NCBI GenBank assembly: GCA_028386065.3
Contig: JAKUCV010004285.1
Location: 1 to 64,000 of the forward strand
Direction: 5' to 3'
Source: Turnera subulata
Taxonomy: Eukaryota > Streptophyta > Magnoliopsida > Malpighiales > Passifloraceae
Length of the DNA: 64,000 bases
The position numbers and the translations under genes were made by a program. How positions within the stretch are numbered: position 1 is the first letter of the stretch; each line of letters opens with the position of its first letter. Shown here in pieces: positions 34,157 to 52,497 of this stretch. A model generated the notes under the pieces. That model searched no databases. It was not told the DNA's origin and saw only the letters and a list, made by a program, of their open reading frames with translations.

Positions 34157-35699
34157 CATCTTCCACTTCTTGGCCCTTGCTCTGCCCTCCCTTGCCGTGA
34201 GAATAAAGTGGAAAAACAACCACTCACTTACTTGCACACAGGAATTGGTAGACAAAAGTGCTGTATTCGGTAATTTTTAACTCAAAGTGGAGGAGGAAAC
34301 CCAACCCACCAAGTAGTTCTTCACTTTCTGTCTATCCTAAGTATTCTCTGATGGAAAGTAACATTTTTTATACTTGACAACCGAAAAGTTGATATTCCTC
34401 AGCCAAGTGAGTTACTTGGGTTTCCCGTGCCCCACCAAAACTTTTTCTCTATGAGGCTTGAGTATTTGTTTCCCTTTTGGTTTTCTAGTACACCTTTTCG
34501 GTTCCTTGCAAGCCTTCTAATTCTGAACCTTTTTCTTTCTCACTGTCGCCGCTATTAGATACCTTTGTAGTGTACTAGGTTGTATTTCTTGCCATTGAAA
34601 TGAGAGTGTGATGAGGCCGCAGAAAATTTTTAATTTCTATTTTTAATGTTTCTTTTAATTACTGATTCCCTTGTTTTAGTAGCATTTTGTGTGCAAGTTA
34701 TGTAATCCTTGAATTTTATACACTTATAGGACAAGTCTAAAGCCCTTACATAATGTTTGTAGACTCACCGTTTTAATCATCAATTCTTCATTGGTGGATT
34801 TCAAAGTATTCTTTTAGGCTTAATCATGAACTAGTCTTCTCTTCTATAGTTTCGTCTTGCGTCAGATGGTAGGATCGAGGATTTGCCTATCTCAATGTCG
34901 AATACCAAAGATGAAGGTGTAAATCCAACTGCAAGACCAAATGGTGGAAATCATGGAATTGAAACCTTATGAGCTAGGGTTGATGCAATGAAGGTTCAAC
35001 GACAGCACGACATGGAAGAACTTCGAGCGATGCTGTTGAATTTGGTAAGCAATCGTAACCAAGAACTAGCTGTTGACACGAATTGCGGCAGCGAGGAAAT
35101 TACCCCAGCACCATTAGTTAACAAATGAGTTCAGAATCACTTTAGTCTTGTCTATATCACTTTGGATATTTAATAATGCTAAAATCAACTTGGAGATTCG
35201 GACGATGATACTTATATGATGGCTATAGAGGAATTCAAAACCCACGTGGAGGACATAATCGAGGCCGCGAAGAATACCGTATGAAAACATTGAAAAATTT
35301 CTTGATTGGAACTCTGACATTTAATTCCTTACAAGTTTTTAAGGAAGACCAATGATAATGCCTAAGTCATTGATTTACCTGTGAACATGAACATTTGGAA
35401 GACCTTTGATGTAGCAGATATTTATGATTATTTTTTCTGAAGATCAACCTCTCTATCCAGATTCCAACTTTGAGGACGAGTTTGTCACAAGTAGAGGGGA
35501 ATGACGCAAAGGATTTTTTGAAAACTTTTAATTATTATTATTTTTTTATTCAGTATTACTTTGTTTGTAAGTTAAATACGCTCAGTATTTTGAAACCAGA
35601 TTGTTGCTGTTAATATATATATATGGTTTGCTACACCCACTAGTACTGTCTTATTTCGTGAAGCTGGGTTGTCAAAAAAACCCTTTCTTTTGTATCATT
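34157..35699 (+). other. Upstream region of the GLR pseudogene with a possible retroelement relic
   Basis: No intact gene. Around 34880-35280 short frames resemble a gypsy gag-like stretch (RVDAMKVQRQHDMEELRAML and AIEEFKTHVEDIIEAAKNTV). Near 35405-35500 a frame like FDVADIYDY followed by EDQPLYPDSNFEDEF recalls the end of gypsy pol. These are weak and frameshifted. Confidence 0.3.
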
Positions 35700-39177
<3,478 letters not shown>

Positions 39178-40200
39178 CCTGATCATAATATACACCTCAT
39201 GAGAGATATTAACATGAATAAGAACTAGATGATTTACCCAAAAAAAGAAGTATTGTGTTTTGATGAGATTCAGTAAGTCATTTTAGAAGGTTGGCAAAAG
39301 AATATCTTACGAATTCATCATTACGGGTCAGGAAAGCGCCGCAGAAAACACAAGTACATTTTAGTGATGATGAAATAGGAATTGAATGTTAAGTCGTAAA
39401 CGTTTGAACTGAAACCTCCAAAACCCAAAAACTATCATAAAAGGGGAAGGTTAAACCCAAAGGGAAAATCGAAAAGCCGAAAGCCCATGCTGACCACGAC
39501 CATGTCAATGGTGGAGAAACCCAAAGGGAAAATCAAGCCTGAGGCTCAATTTAACGATGGTGCCAAAATTTGCCAGCAACTTACGCCCCGCTACCCACTT
39601 CTATCGTCCCTCAGCACCGCCACCTCCGCCGCCATCCCCTCCACCCTCTCCGCAGACTCCATCCATCCTCCATACTGCGGCCTCCTACCTCACTGCCGTA
39701 ATCCACAACATCTCCGCGTCTGAAACAGTGAAACAAAAAAATTATCTAACACAACAGAGCACAAGGCCATGAAAATAGAAGAGACGCATAGAAAGAAAAA
39801 TATGAAGAAGGCTATACCTCGTCACGATTGTATGGCCAGGGAAGAGGCTGCTAGTAGCCTTTAGGTGGGCAAACCAAGCAATTCAATCCTTTGCCTTTAT
39901 CGCTCAAATCAAATCCCCTCTTTGTGTAGAACTGAGCATCTTATTTGCCCCCACATCATCCAAACAAAGGCATGTACTACCTCATACTCTTCGGGTGCAA
40001 TTCAGACTTCTAAATTCTAATAATCTTATCCTTACCCCCACCCTCACCACCACCATCGCCAATGCAGTCGAAGCCTTGTCCTTCCATGGAATCTTCTGTC
40101 ACCCTGTTTCCCTAATCCTCCACCATAGTAAACACTACAATTTTTTGAACAAGGTACCTATACAAGATTTTTTTTGGTCGAAGACCTGGACTGTATTTAT
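39178..40200. other. GLR downstream region with a block shared with the F-box 3' flank
   Basis: Bases about 39270-39460 resemble 50690-50850, the 3' flank of the F-box gene (shared words TCATTACGGGTCAGG, GAAACCTCCAAAACC-like and AAGGGGAAGGTTAAA). No coding sequence is recognised. The short frames at 39487-39772 and 39995-40234 are low-complexity and are duplicated in the second copy. Confidence 0.45.
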
Positions 40201-40600
40201 TGAATCACAAAGACAGAGTACAAACACTGACTGACGCTACAATGAGCAAAAGCTATATGGGCTAGCTGCTGTCCTCAAGAATGAGGTTGTTAATTACATC
40301 AGGACAAGAGTCTCTACTTTTTTTTTCTTTATTCGCTAAAGTATACAGATGGAAAGTGGGTTTGGGGGGTGTGATTTTAAGGTTTGTCATTGAAATTTAT
40401 TGAATCACAAAGACAGAGTACAAACACTGACTGACGCTACAATGAGCAAAAGCTATATGGGCTAGCTGCTGTCCTCAAGAATGAGGTTGTTAATTACATC
40501 AGGACAAGAGTCTCTACTTTTTTTTTCTTTATTCGCTAAAGTATACAGATGGAAAGTGGGTTTGGGGGGTGTGATTTTAAGGTTTGTCATTGAACTGGGC
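40201..40600. repeat. 200-bp tandem duplication in copy 1 only
   Basis: TGAATCACAAAGACAGAGTA starts at 40201 and again at 40401, and the following 190 bp repeat. The second GLR-region copy has a single unit (from about 46260). The duplication therefore arose after the two copies separated. Confidence 0.9.
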
Positions 40601-40662
40601 TTGGGCTCCTGGGCCGGTCTATTCAAGGTAGGGGGCGATGTGGTGAAACGTGGGCCTTGGCG

Positions 40663-41282
40663 GGTCTCGGGCTCGAAGAATTGTTCGATCTTACTTTTAC
40701 TCGTCCGGATATATCTTTGGCAGTGAACATGGTGTGTCAATTCATGCATTCACGGGCACGTTTCACTGCAAGGCAGTCAAACGGATTTTGAGGTTTCTTT
40801 CGGGTACGAAGGATAGAGGATTTGTTCTTCGACCAGTCAATCTTCGCAGCTTGGTCGCATACATTGATGCCGATTGCGCTAGTTGTCTTGATAAAAGGTG
40901 TACGACTACTGGTTTTTGTGTCTATCTTGGCAGGAATTTGGTTTCTTTTTCTGCTAAGAAACAACACACTATTTCTCGTGGGAGTGCTGAGTTTGAATAC
41001 CGAGCACTAGCAAGCACCGTGGCAGACATATGCTGGTTACAGTCTCTTCTGTCTAAGTTGGTTATGCACCTGTGCTGCCTATTATTGCTTATTGCGACAA
41101 TAAGTTTGTAAATTTTTCGGCTAGTAACCCAATACAACACCAACTGATGAAACATATAGAGGTTGATCCTCATTTTGTACGTGAAAGAGTTCGTTGGCAG
41201 CATATTTTAAGAGCAGCTTCGTTTCAACAACTTTGTAACAATTTGGGTTTTGTCAATTCGTCCATCCTCAAATTGAGGGGGA
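40663..41282 (+). pseudogene. Ty1/copia pol relic (RT end and RNase H), 5'-truncated
   Basis: Frames give TRPDISLAVNMVCQFMH, then RILRFLSGTKDRGFVLRP, YIDADCASCLDKRCTTTGF, SAKKQHTISRGSAEFEYRAL and IQHQLMKHIEVDPHFVRERV, the normal order of the copia RNase H region, with frameshifts. It ends at a purine tract TTGAGGGGGAG (about 41271-41281) followed by an LTR-like start TGATAAGGG. It is joined to GLR downstream sequence with no 5' half. The first part is also in copy 2 up to the gap. Confidence 0.8.
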
Positions 41283-41455
41283 GTGATAAGGGATAACAAC
41301 TCTTAGGACCCGTCAATAAGCTTACCTATTAACAATTATATAACGATAAGGACTGCATAGCAGTATCCTCTGATTGTTCTCATTCAGTTGCTGGGGTGTC
41401 GAGTGGTGTCCGCCAGCAAAGTTGGAAGATTTTATTTTGCAGTGAACCTTCCTGA
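41282..41455 (+). mobile_element. Fragment of the LTR belonging to the copia relic
   Basis: Sequence from TGATAAGGGATAACAAC directly after the purine tract. The LTR end is not identifiable because LINE-like sequence begins within the next 200 bp. Confidence 0.45.
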
Positions 41456-41469
41456 CTCCTTATAGTTGC

Positions 41470-41757
41470 AGTAGAACTTCTTGGTACATCATTGGTATTG
41501 CTGCTCTAAGAGCAATTTGGCTTGAAAGGAACAAAAAGATTTTCAACAAGAATATGACTATTTCTAATACTGAAAGCTCTTCAACAGAACTTTCCTTTCA
41601 GAGAGCGTCTCATGTTATTTCTAATGCTGAGTTTGTTTGCTGCTGGAAGGGAACTAAAAGATGCTTAAAGAGTCTTCAGTCTCCATGACAAGGACCATAT
41701 GACTACTCAAGCAGGGTGTATATAGCTGTTTACGTACATTAGTGTGCTTTGTGTGCT
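41470..41757 (+). pseudogene. LINE 3' end fragment, split by copia element C
   Basis: A plus-strand frame reads IAALRAIWLERNKKIFNKN, typical of the C-terminus of plant L1 ORF2, then a stop and untranslated sequence up to the copia target site TTATC (41758-41762). The untranslated part continues at 50372 and ends in an A run at about 50432. Only about 0.35 kb of the LINE exists. Confidence 0.7.
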
Positions 41758-41762
41758 ATTAT

Positions 41763-42354
41763 CAATTGGGAAAACTCGGGTAATTTCCCCACTACAACAA
41801 ACTAGTGAATTGAACTGATTCGATAATTCCAAGGAAAGATGGCCTGGCCTATCTCCTTAGACAGAATTATCATTCCAAGATAAATCCCCAGGAAAGATTG
41901 GAGGAATAGTGGTTCACTTAAAACCCAGCCTCCAAGACAAGACTCACTTGCACAGTGTTATAATTCAAAACTTATACCCTACAAAGGTGGCTTAGCCAGC
42001 CAATCAAATAGAACAAGGCGGCTTTGCTAGCCAACAAAGAGATAAGGCCGCTTAGCCGGACAATGTTGAATACTAAGCAAAATTAACAAATGCGGAAAAT
42101 AAAGGCGGAATAATAAAAAAAAGAACACACTCAAAAATTGATAACGGAGTTCGGCCAATTTTGCCTACGTCTCCGGAGCACTGCTCTTTTAACAGGAGAA
42201 AAAGAGTATTTAGTACAATTGTTAGGATACAATGTACTCTAATTTTTGGGATGATTTCAATGGGATGTGAGGGGTCTTATTTATAGCCTTTTCCAACTCC
42301 TCACTCCCACTTCTTACAAGATGTGGGATACAAACACACCACACTATTTCAACA
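41763..42354 (-). mobile_element. 3' LTR of copia element C
   Basis: Similar to 49748-50366. Contains GGCGGCTTAGCCAGCC-type repeats near 41980-42065. The minus-strand 5' terminus is TGTTGAAATAGTGTGG. The purine tract lies at 42355-42366. Confidence 0.85.
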
Positions 42355-42479
42355 ATCTCCACCTTGGTGTTTTTGTAGTTCCACCAAACCTCTCTCTTCT
42401 CAACCAAACAAAGAACAGTGCTTTCAACTTGCGCCATCTGGCGCCAACTCAAATTTGAAGGATATTGACCAAGTCTAAA

Positions 42480-43955
42480 CAATGTTCAAACTTGGCCCTT
42501 GTCACCACCTTGGTCATCATATCTGCATGATTCTCTGTAGTCAAAATCTTCTAGAGAAGTATCTCTTCTTCTTCAAGAATTTTCCTCACAAAATGATAAT
42601 GAACATCAATGTGCTTCGTCCGTGCATGAAAGACTTGATTCATTGCTAAATGAATAGCACTCTAACTGTCAGAATATACCACAAGTTGTTTCTGACCAAC
42701 CCCCAAGTTTTTTAGCAACCCATGAAGCCAAATTGCCTCCTTCACAGCTTCTGTAATAGCCATATACTCTGCCTCCGTTGTAGACAAAGCCACCGTTGAC
42801 TGTAAAGTGGACTTCCAACTAACAAGGGCTTTTGCTAAAGTGAACAAATAGTCCGTCGTCGATCTTTGCTTATTCAAATCTCTAGCATAGTCAGAATCAC
42901 AATATCCAACAACTCCTTGACCAAGTGATTCATCCCGCTCAAACATTAAGCCAACATCTACGGTATCTTTGATATACCGAAGAATCCATTTCACAGTTTG
43001 CCAATGACCTCTACCAGGATCATGCATGTATCAGCTCACAACGCTAACAGCTTGTGAAATATCCGGTCTCGTACACACCATTGCATACATCAAGCTTCCG
43101 ACTACATTGGCATAAGGGACTTTTGCCATGTACTCTCGTTCTTCATCTGTCTGCGGAGATAACTGGCTGCTAAGCTTCAAATGAGGAGCAAGTGGAGTAC
43201 CTATAGGTTTTGACCCTTCATTCATGCCAAAATGTTGTAGTACTTTCTTCAAATACTCTTTTTGTGTCAGCCAAAGCTTGCCTCCCTCACTGTCTCTGCT
43301 TATCTCCATGCCGAGAATCTTCTTGGCTTCTCCCAGATCCTTGTTCTCGAACTCTCTACTCAACTGAGCCTTCAACTTGTCAATTTCAACTTGGCTTTTT
43401 GCAGCTATCAGCATATCATCAACGTATAAAAGTAGATAGATGTAGGACCCTTCTTGTAGTCTTCTCAAATACACACAATGGTCGTATTTGCTCCTTGTGT
43501 ACTTCTGACCCAACATTAACTTGTCAAATCGTTTGTACCACTGTCTTGGTGATTGCTTCAAACCATACAACGACTTGTCTAGTTTGTACACCCAATTTTC
43601 TTTACCAGCAACTTTGTTTCCATCGGGCTGAGTCATATAGATTTCCTCCTTCAAGTCACCGTGTAAGAATGCAGTCTTCACATCAAGTTGAGCTAGCTCC
43701 AAATTCAACTGTGCTACCAAGGCCAATAGAATTCTAATGGAGGAATGCTTCACAACTGGAGAAAATACCTCATTATAATCAATTCCCTCCTTCTGAGCGT
43801 AGCCTTTAGCCACCAATCTTGCCTTTTAGCGAACATTACTCTTGTTAGGAAATCCTTCTTTCTTAGCAAATACCCATTTGCATCCAATTGCCTTCTTTCC
43901 CTTCGATAGTTGTGTCAACTTCCATGTTTTGTTCTTCTGAAGAGATTCCATCTCC

Positions 43956-43965
<10 letters not shown>
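42480..43965 (-). pseudogene. Copia element C reverse transcriptase and RNase H
   Basis: Read downward from 43965: WKLTQLSKGKKAIGCKWVF, a stop at about 43827, then the reverse transcriptase MVAKGYAQKEGIDYNEVFSP with LDVKTAFLHGDLKEEIYM and the catalytic LLLYVDDMLI. A stop at about 43031 follows VCTRPDISQAV. RNase H comes next ([25 protein letters not shown]) with a stop at about 42664, then HFVRKILEEEEILL-like sequence. Domains are well preserved but broken by several stops, so the element is defective. Confidence 0.85.
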
Positions 43966-46767
<2,802 letters not shown>

Positions 46768-46794
46768 NNNNNNNNNNNNNNNNNNNNNNNNNNN
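46768..46794. other. Assembly gap (27 N)
   Basis: Joins the copia RNase H relic of GLR copy 2 to element C reverse transcriptase sequence that already occurs at 43589-43965. The join is therefore not verified by sequence. Confidence 0.95.
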
Positions 46795-49676
46795 ACCCAA
46801 TTTTCTTTACCAGCAACTTTGTTTCCATCGGGCTGAGTCATATAGATTTCCTCCTTCAAGTCACCGTGTAAGAATGCAGTCTTCACATCAAGTTGAGCTA
46901 GCTCCAAATTCAACTGTGCTACCAAGGCCAATAGAATTCTAATGGAGGAATGCTTCACAACTGGAGAAAATACCTCATTATAATCAATTCCCTCCTTCTG
47001 AGCGTAGCCTTTAGCCACCAATCTTGCCTTTTAGCGAACATTACTCTTGTTAGGAAATCCTTCTTTCTTAGCAAATACCCATTTGCATCCAATTGCCTTC
47101 TTTCCCTACGATAGTTGTGTCAACTTCCATGTTTTGTTCTTCTGAAGAGATTCCATCTCCTCCTCCATTGCCTCTTTCCAACTGCTACTTCCAAAACTCC
47201 GAATGGCTTCTGAAAAAGTGGAAGGAACTTCATCAACGACTGAAAGTGCATAGGCCACCGTTTCAATGAGACGTTCTGGTTTTCTCCTTTCACGTCTTAG
47301 TCTACTAGTGGAAATTGACTCGAACTGCTGCGTAGGTTCTTGGGTCGGAACCTCTTCTTCATTTGACTCTTCCTCTGTCAATGGAGAGTCACCATTGGTG
47401 CTCTTAGCTGGGATCACCATAGTAGGCTCAAACTCCACCTGCTGTGAAGTACCACCAGCTTCTTCTGGATTTACCTTAGTCAACATGGCAGATTCATCAA
47501 AGGTAACATCCCTGCTGATAATAGTCTTCTTTGCCTCTAGACACCAAAGGCGGCATCCCTTCACTTCAACATTAAGTCCCATAAGTAGAGCCTTCTTTGC
47601 TCGTGGATCTAACTTTGATTTATTCACATGATAGTATGCAGTGGAGGCAAACACACGCAAAGAATCATAATCTCTAGCAGGTTTCCCAGACCATACCTCC
47701 AAAGGGGTCTTACCACCCAAAGCAGAATGTGGCAACCGATTAACAAGATGTTGAGCATATGTCACAGCTTCAGCCCAAAAAATTCTGCCTAGCCCAGCAT
47801 TAGACAGCATACAACGAACTTTCTCCACTAATGTCTTGTTCATACGCTTTGACACCCCGTTCTATTGTGGTGTTTTTCTGACTGTGAAGTGCCGAACTAT
47901 GCCACAATCTTGGCATATCTTCAAGAAAGGATCACTAGTATATTCTCCATCATTGTCTGTTCGGAGAACTTTAATCTTCCTTCCCGTCTGGTTCTCAACC
48001 TGAGTTTTCCATTTAAGGAAAATCCCAAGCACTTCATCCTTCTTATCCGGTGGTTCCGGCTCAATGCGCTTCTTCATCATTGTAAACACCCATACTCTTC
48101 TGGAAAAATCATCAACAAAAGTAATAAAATAGTGTCTATCTCCAAGAGATGGAGTCTTGGCAGGTCCCCATACATCTAAATGCACATAGTCCAAACTTCA
48201 TGGATAGCAGTGCCAAACTTCACACTTCGTTGCTTTCCCAGAACACAATGCTCACAAAATTCTATTTTACAAGTCTTCGTACCTCTCAACAATCCCTACT
48301 TGGCAAGAATCTGCAAGAATTTTTCACCAGCATGTCCCAAACGCATATGCCACAGCTTTGTTGCCTCTGCATCCTTCTTGCTTCCAGAAGTTACTGCTGC
48401 AACTGCCCCAATTAATATATTACCTTGGTAGTAATACATATTATTCTTCCTCACACCTTTTAACATCACTAATGCTCCTGATGTTGCTTTAAGAATTCCA
48501 TCTCGAATAGTGACAACTAGGCCTTTTGATTCTAAGGCCCCCAAAGAAATGAGATTCTTCTTCAACTCTGGAACATATCGAACATCTCTCAAAATTCTGG
48601 TGGAACCATCATGATTTTTCAGCTTGATTGAAGCTATCCCGGGTGTTTTATATGGATTGTCATTACCCATAAAAACAACCCCGCCATTGAGCTCTTCAAG
48701 GTCAAAGAACCATTCCTGAATGGGGCACATATGGTAGGTGCAACCAGAATCCAAAATCCACTCATCAACATGTGATGTTGAAGGTGAAGCAACTAAAGAA
48801 GTGTCTGACTCAACATCACTCTTGCATTCTGCAACATTTACTTCTTGTGGAGTTTTTCCCTTCTTTTTCAACTTCGGACAGTCTTTCTTCCAATGCCCTT
48901 TCTCATGACAAAAGGCACACTGATCTTTGGCAACTTTGCTTCTTGACTTGGATCTTCCTCTTCTCCCCTTTGACTGGCCTTGTTGTCGTCCTCTAGCCAC
49001 TAAGGCTTCATCTGCTGCAGGTTCTTTGTTCTTCACTTTATCTTGTTGTCTCAGCTCGTGACTATACAAAGCAAAACATACAGCCTCCAATGATACATTC
49101 TCCTTCCCGTGAAGTAAAGTAGTCTCCAGGTGCTCGAATTAATCGGGATGAGATGATAACAGCCTCAAAGCCAAGTCTTCATCTTCAAATATAACATCTA
49201 AATTGAACAGGTCTGCTACTAATTTTTTAAATAAAGTGATGTGCTCATTCATTGTAGAACTTGGTCGATACTCGAAAACAATCTCTTCTTCATCAGAAGC
49301 TTATTCTGACCACTCTTCTTCAAGAAGGTGTCTTCCAATGCCTTCCACAGTTTGTGTGCAGAAACTTCATTTTTGAATGCATAATTCTGCTCCCTGGACA
49401 AACACGATCGAATTGTTCCGCATGCCAACTTGTTTACTCGGCCCACTCCTTGTCACTGATATCGTCAGGTTTTTCTTCTTCAATAGCAACATCAAGTCTC
49501 TGCTGGAATAGCGAGTCAAGGACCTCACACTGCCACATGCCAAAATGATCGGTACCGTCAAGTATCTCCACAGCAAGCTTCGAACTAGATACTGGGATCC
49601 TCAACCATCTGGATGTGGAAGCCATATCTCCTGACTGTGTACTTGATGTAGCCTGTTTTGAACCTGCTTCCACCAT
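46795..49676 (-). pseudogene. Copia element C gag, protease, integrase and RT start
   Basis: Read downward from ATG 49676: gag with WLRIPVSSSKLAVEILDGTD, interrupted by stops and frameshifts near 49437, 49250 and 49140. A zinc knuckle QCAFCHEKGHWKKDC is intact. The protease has an intact DSG (WILDSGCTYHM). GAG-pre-integrase TKLWHMRLGHAGEKFLQIL follows. Integrase has HYFITFVDDFSRRVWVF and VLRTDNDGEYTSDPF, with a stop at about 47862 (KTPQ then stop), then IFWAEAVTYAQHLVNRLPHS. A further stop at about 47106 is absent from the duplicate at 43899. The last 370 bp repeat 43589-43965. Confidence 0.85.
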
Positions 49677-49732
49677 TACAAAATCAAAAGATAGTATTCA
49701 ACAATTTTAAATAGCCCAAAGGACGAACCTTC

Positions 49733-49745
49733 GGCTCCGCTACCA
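49733..49745 (-). other. Primer binding site of copia element C
   Basis: The minus strand reads TGGTAGCGGAGCC a few bases after the LTR end. It is the same variant site as in the other elements here. Confidence 0.7.
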
Positions 49746-49747
49746 CT

Positions 49748-50366
49748 TATTGGGGAAACTCGGGTAATTTCCCCACTACAACAAACTAGTGAATTGAATT
49801 GATTCGTTAATTCCCAGGACAGGTGGCCTAGCCTATCTCCTTCGACAGAATTATCATTCCAAGATAAATCCCCAGGAAAGACTGGAGGAACAATGGTTCA
49901 CTTAAAACCCAGCCTCCTAGACAGGACTCACTTGCACAGTGTTATAATTCATAACTTATACCCGACAAAGGCGGCTTAGCCAGCCAACAAATAGAACAAG
50001 GCGGCTTTGCCAGCCAACAAAGAGACAAGGCGGCTTTGCCAGCCAACAAAGAGATAAGGCTGCTTAGCCGGCCAATGTTGAATACTAAGCAAAATAAACA
50101 AATGCGGAAAATAAGGGCGGAATAATAAAAGAATGAACACACTCAAAAATTGATAACGGAGTTCGGCCAATTTTGCCTATGTCTCCGGAGCATTGCTCTT
50201 TTAATAGGAGAAGAAGAGTAATTAATACAATTGTTAGGATACAATGTACTCTAATTTTTTTGATGATTTCAATGGGATGTGAGGGGTCTTATTTATAGTC
50301 TTTTCCAACCCCACAATCCCACTTCTTACAAAATGTGGGATACAAACACACCACACTATTTCAACA
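49748..50366 (-). mobile_element. 5' LTR of copia element C
   Basis: About 619 bp with three to four AAGGCGGCTTTGCCAGCC-type units (49972-50075), compared with fewer in the 3' LTR, so LTR lengths differ slightly. Confidence 0.85.
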
Positions 50367-50371
50367 TTATC

Positions 50372-50432
50372 ATGTACATCCTGTAATATTTTTCGGTTTT
50401 TAATAAAATCTCTCGTTAGCATTAAAAAAAAA
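50372..50432 (+). mobile_element. LINE 3' tail, continuation of 41470-41757
   Basis: After the TTATC duplication the LINE untranslated sequence continues (CATCCTGTAATATTTTTCGG, AATAAAATCTC) and ends in an A run at 50424-50432. Confidence 0.7.
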
Positions 50433-50936
50433 GTGAACGAGACAAAACAGTTGAAGGAAACACAAAATGAAAAGGGATTAGTATATAAACTAAGAGAAAG
50501 TTTAACAAGTGGCAATGATGACAAAGGTCATTTAATGATAGTAACTTGAAATTATATGCAAGGGCGCAACATATCATAACTCAGAAGCATTACTAACACA
50601 TGGTCGATTGAGGTGACTTGGCTGTTTCACAGCACGGCTCCAACCAAATTGGTCGGAAGAAGTACTGTATGTTTTTTGAGATTCAGGAATTAAAAGAGTA
50701 TCTTAGGAATACATCATTACGGGTCAGGGAAAGCACAGGTATTTTCTAGTGATGATCAATGAGGAATACAATAGCTCAGTCATAGACATTTGGAGTGGAA
50801 CCTCCAAAACACCAAAAAGGCATCACATAAGGGGAAGGTTAAAACTTTTGAAGGCAATCACTGAATCCGAAAACTAATTAAGAAGACAACATTATAAACT
50901 CCGGCAAAAGTTAAAGAAATGCTAACCGCTAACAAT
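50433..50936. other. F-box 3' flank
   Basis: No gene. The part 50690-50850 resembles 39270-39460 downstream of the GLR pseudogene, which suggests that an F-box gene once followed the GLR there too. Confidence 0.45.
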
Positions 50937-52145
50937 TCAATTTTTAGTCTTATAAAACCTACTTGAGATCCATCCCATACAATTTTTGAATGAGAAGCTA
51001 GTTCTTTTCTTGCACAGCCAAGGCGGTGGTGGCCAGAAACGCAGTGAACAATCATTCCTTCGACACAATTCAGTGGCATTACCATTCTTCATACCATAAA
51101 TCACAACACCAACTGGTTGGATTCGTCCACTATTAGTAAAAGAATTCTTGTTAGAATTCATACAGTTGGCTTTATACCGAGGGAAGTTCTTGGCCAAAAT
51201 CGGGGACGCAAATGGAGGGCTGATAAAAAGTACGCAATCCTTCAACTCATCCCCAATCTCAACCCATTTGCGCTTTTCCACATCCATTCTCTGAACTTGA
51301 AATTTGGTACTTCCATAAAGATCCTTAAAAACATCCATAAACACCCCAAATAATTCCCCGTTTGACTCCACGACACATACAAGGTCGTTGTTTAGTGGCC
51401 ACTACCGTCCCGAAGCAAATTGGTCAGTGTTCATGGTATTAGGGTCAACAGTAATGACCAGCCCACTTAAAGTAAATGCATAAAATTTATCACGATGGTA
51501 TATGACTGCGGAGAAACGATCATGCCTTGTTGAAATTGCATCAAATTCCTTACTGCCGGTACCAGTCCATTTATCATCCCCTACCCTCAAAGTCATCAAA
51601 TTCCATTTCCGTACATCATCTTGCATTAGGATCCTGACACCATCACCAATCATTCCAGTGCTAGTGGAAATTGCAGCCGCCGAATCAAAATAATGTAGTT
51701 GATAATCACAACGAACATAGTATTTGCAAACCACATCAACTCTAAAATGCTGCAACTCTAAACTCATAGGCCGATAGAACTCAGTACCCAACTTCTTATT
51801 ACCAACTACAGGAAGAATTTCAGCACCTGATTCTGAGGATTCGAGTCTCACAAGCCATGGTGTGGCGTGGGGATTGGAGATGGGTCTTATGGAGTAAACA
51901 ATGCATTCCTTGAGGTAAAAATTTCCAATTTCTGCGAGCTTAGTGTTACTATCAGGATGAATTGGTATTGGGAGCTTGAGTAATGAAGGGACAACCGGAG
52001 GGACGGGAATGGAAGATCGCCATGAGCGGCAAAGGCTCCGAATGCGAAGGACGTCAGGGCAGCAGTGATTCTGGAGGCGACCGGCGATCTTGTCCAACAG
52101 GTCGGCAGGAAGATCGGCCTAAAGTGGAGGTGAGGTTGAATCCAT
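50937..52145 (-). pseudogene. F-box/DUF295 (SKIP23-like) protein gene with two in-frame TAG codons
   Basis: Plant F-box proteins of this type are thought to be substrate adaptors of SCF ubiquitin ligases. From ATG at 52145 the frame runs 402 codons, a normal family length, with an N-terminal F-box (ADLPADLLDKIAGRL then IRSLCRSWRSSIP) and a DUF295 C-terminal part (KWVEIGDELKDCVLFI, KNFPRYKANCMN, WPPPPWLCKK). It is interrupted only by TAG at codon 9 (52121-52119) and TAG at codon 248 (51404-51402). No frameshift is present. Codon 9 precedes the F-box, and no in-frame ATG lies before the F-box core, so the product is probably lost unless stops are read through. Single exon. Confidence 0.85.
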
Positions 52146-52321
52146 GTAGGGTTTTTCTGCACAAGACAGTTCTGGAAAACTAAGGTTTGCAATTTCCTAG
52201 GGTTTGTTCATGTTGAGTAACTAATTCAAAAATTAATGCAGAACGAAACAAAAGTTAGAAAAAAATAAGACAAGTATGAAAACTCACGAAAACAAGAGGA
52301 GAGATAACTGTAGGGTGACGT

Positions 52322-52497
52322 TGATGACGATGTGCTGCTATTGCGATGGCTGTGCTTAAAGGCTTGTGTTTCTATCTACAGCCTCTTTTTTTTTTTTTTG
52401 GTGAAAAACGAGGGCAACAGCCCTAAAGTTTAATTAATTCTCCAAAGAAACAGCAACACGAGGGGTTGAAACCCTCATAGTATCCAAATGAAGCAAA
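52322..52497 (-). mobile_element. LINE 3' tail and long flanking duplication upstream of the F-box gene
   Basis: A T run at about 52387-52401 followed by sequence typical of a plant L1 3' untranslated end on the minus strand. The 65-bp segment before it (52322-52386, GATGACGATGTGCTGCTATT at its start) recurs at about 58099-58167 with a few substitutions. I read these as a long target duplication, with a short LINE (52387-52497 plus 58040-58098) that was later split by the Helitron. Confidence 0.55.

Noticed and set aside
33861..34273. Short frames across the MITE
   Set aside because: They arise from the inverted arms, with no start context or domain.
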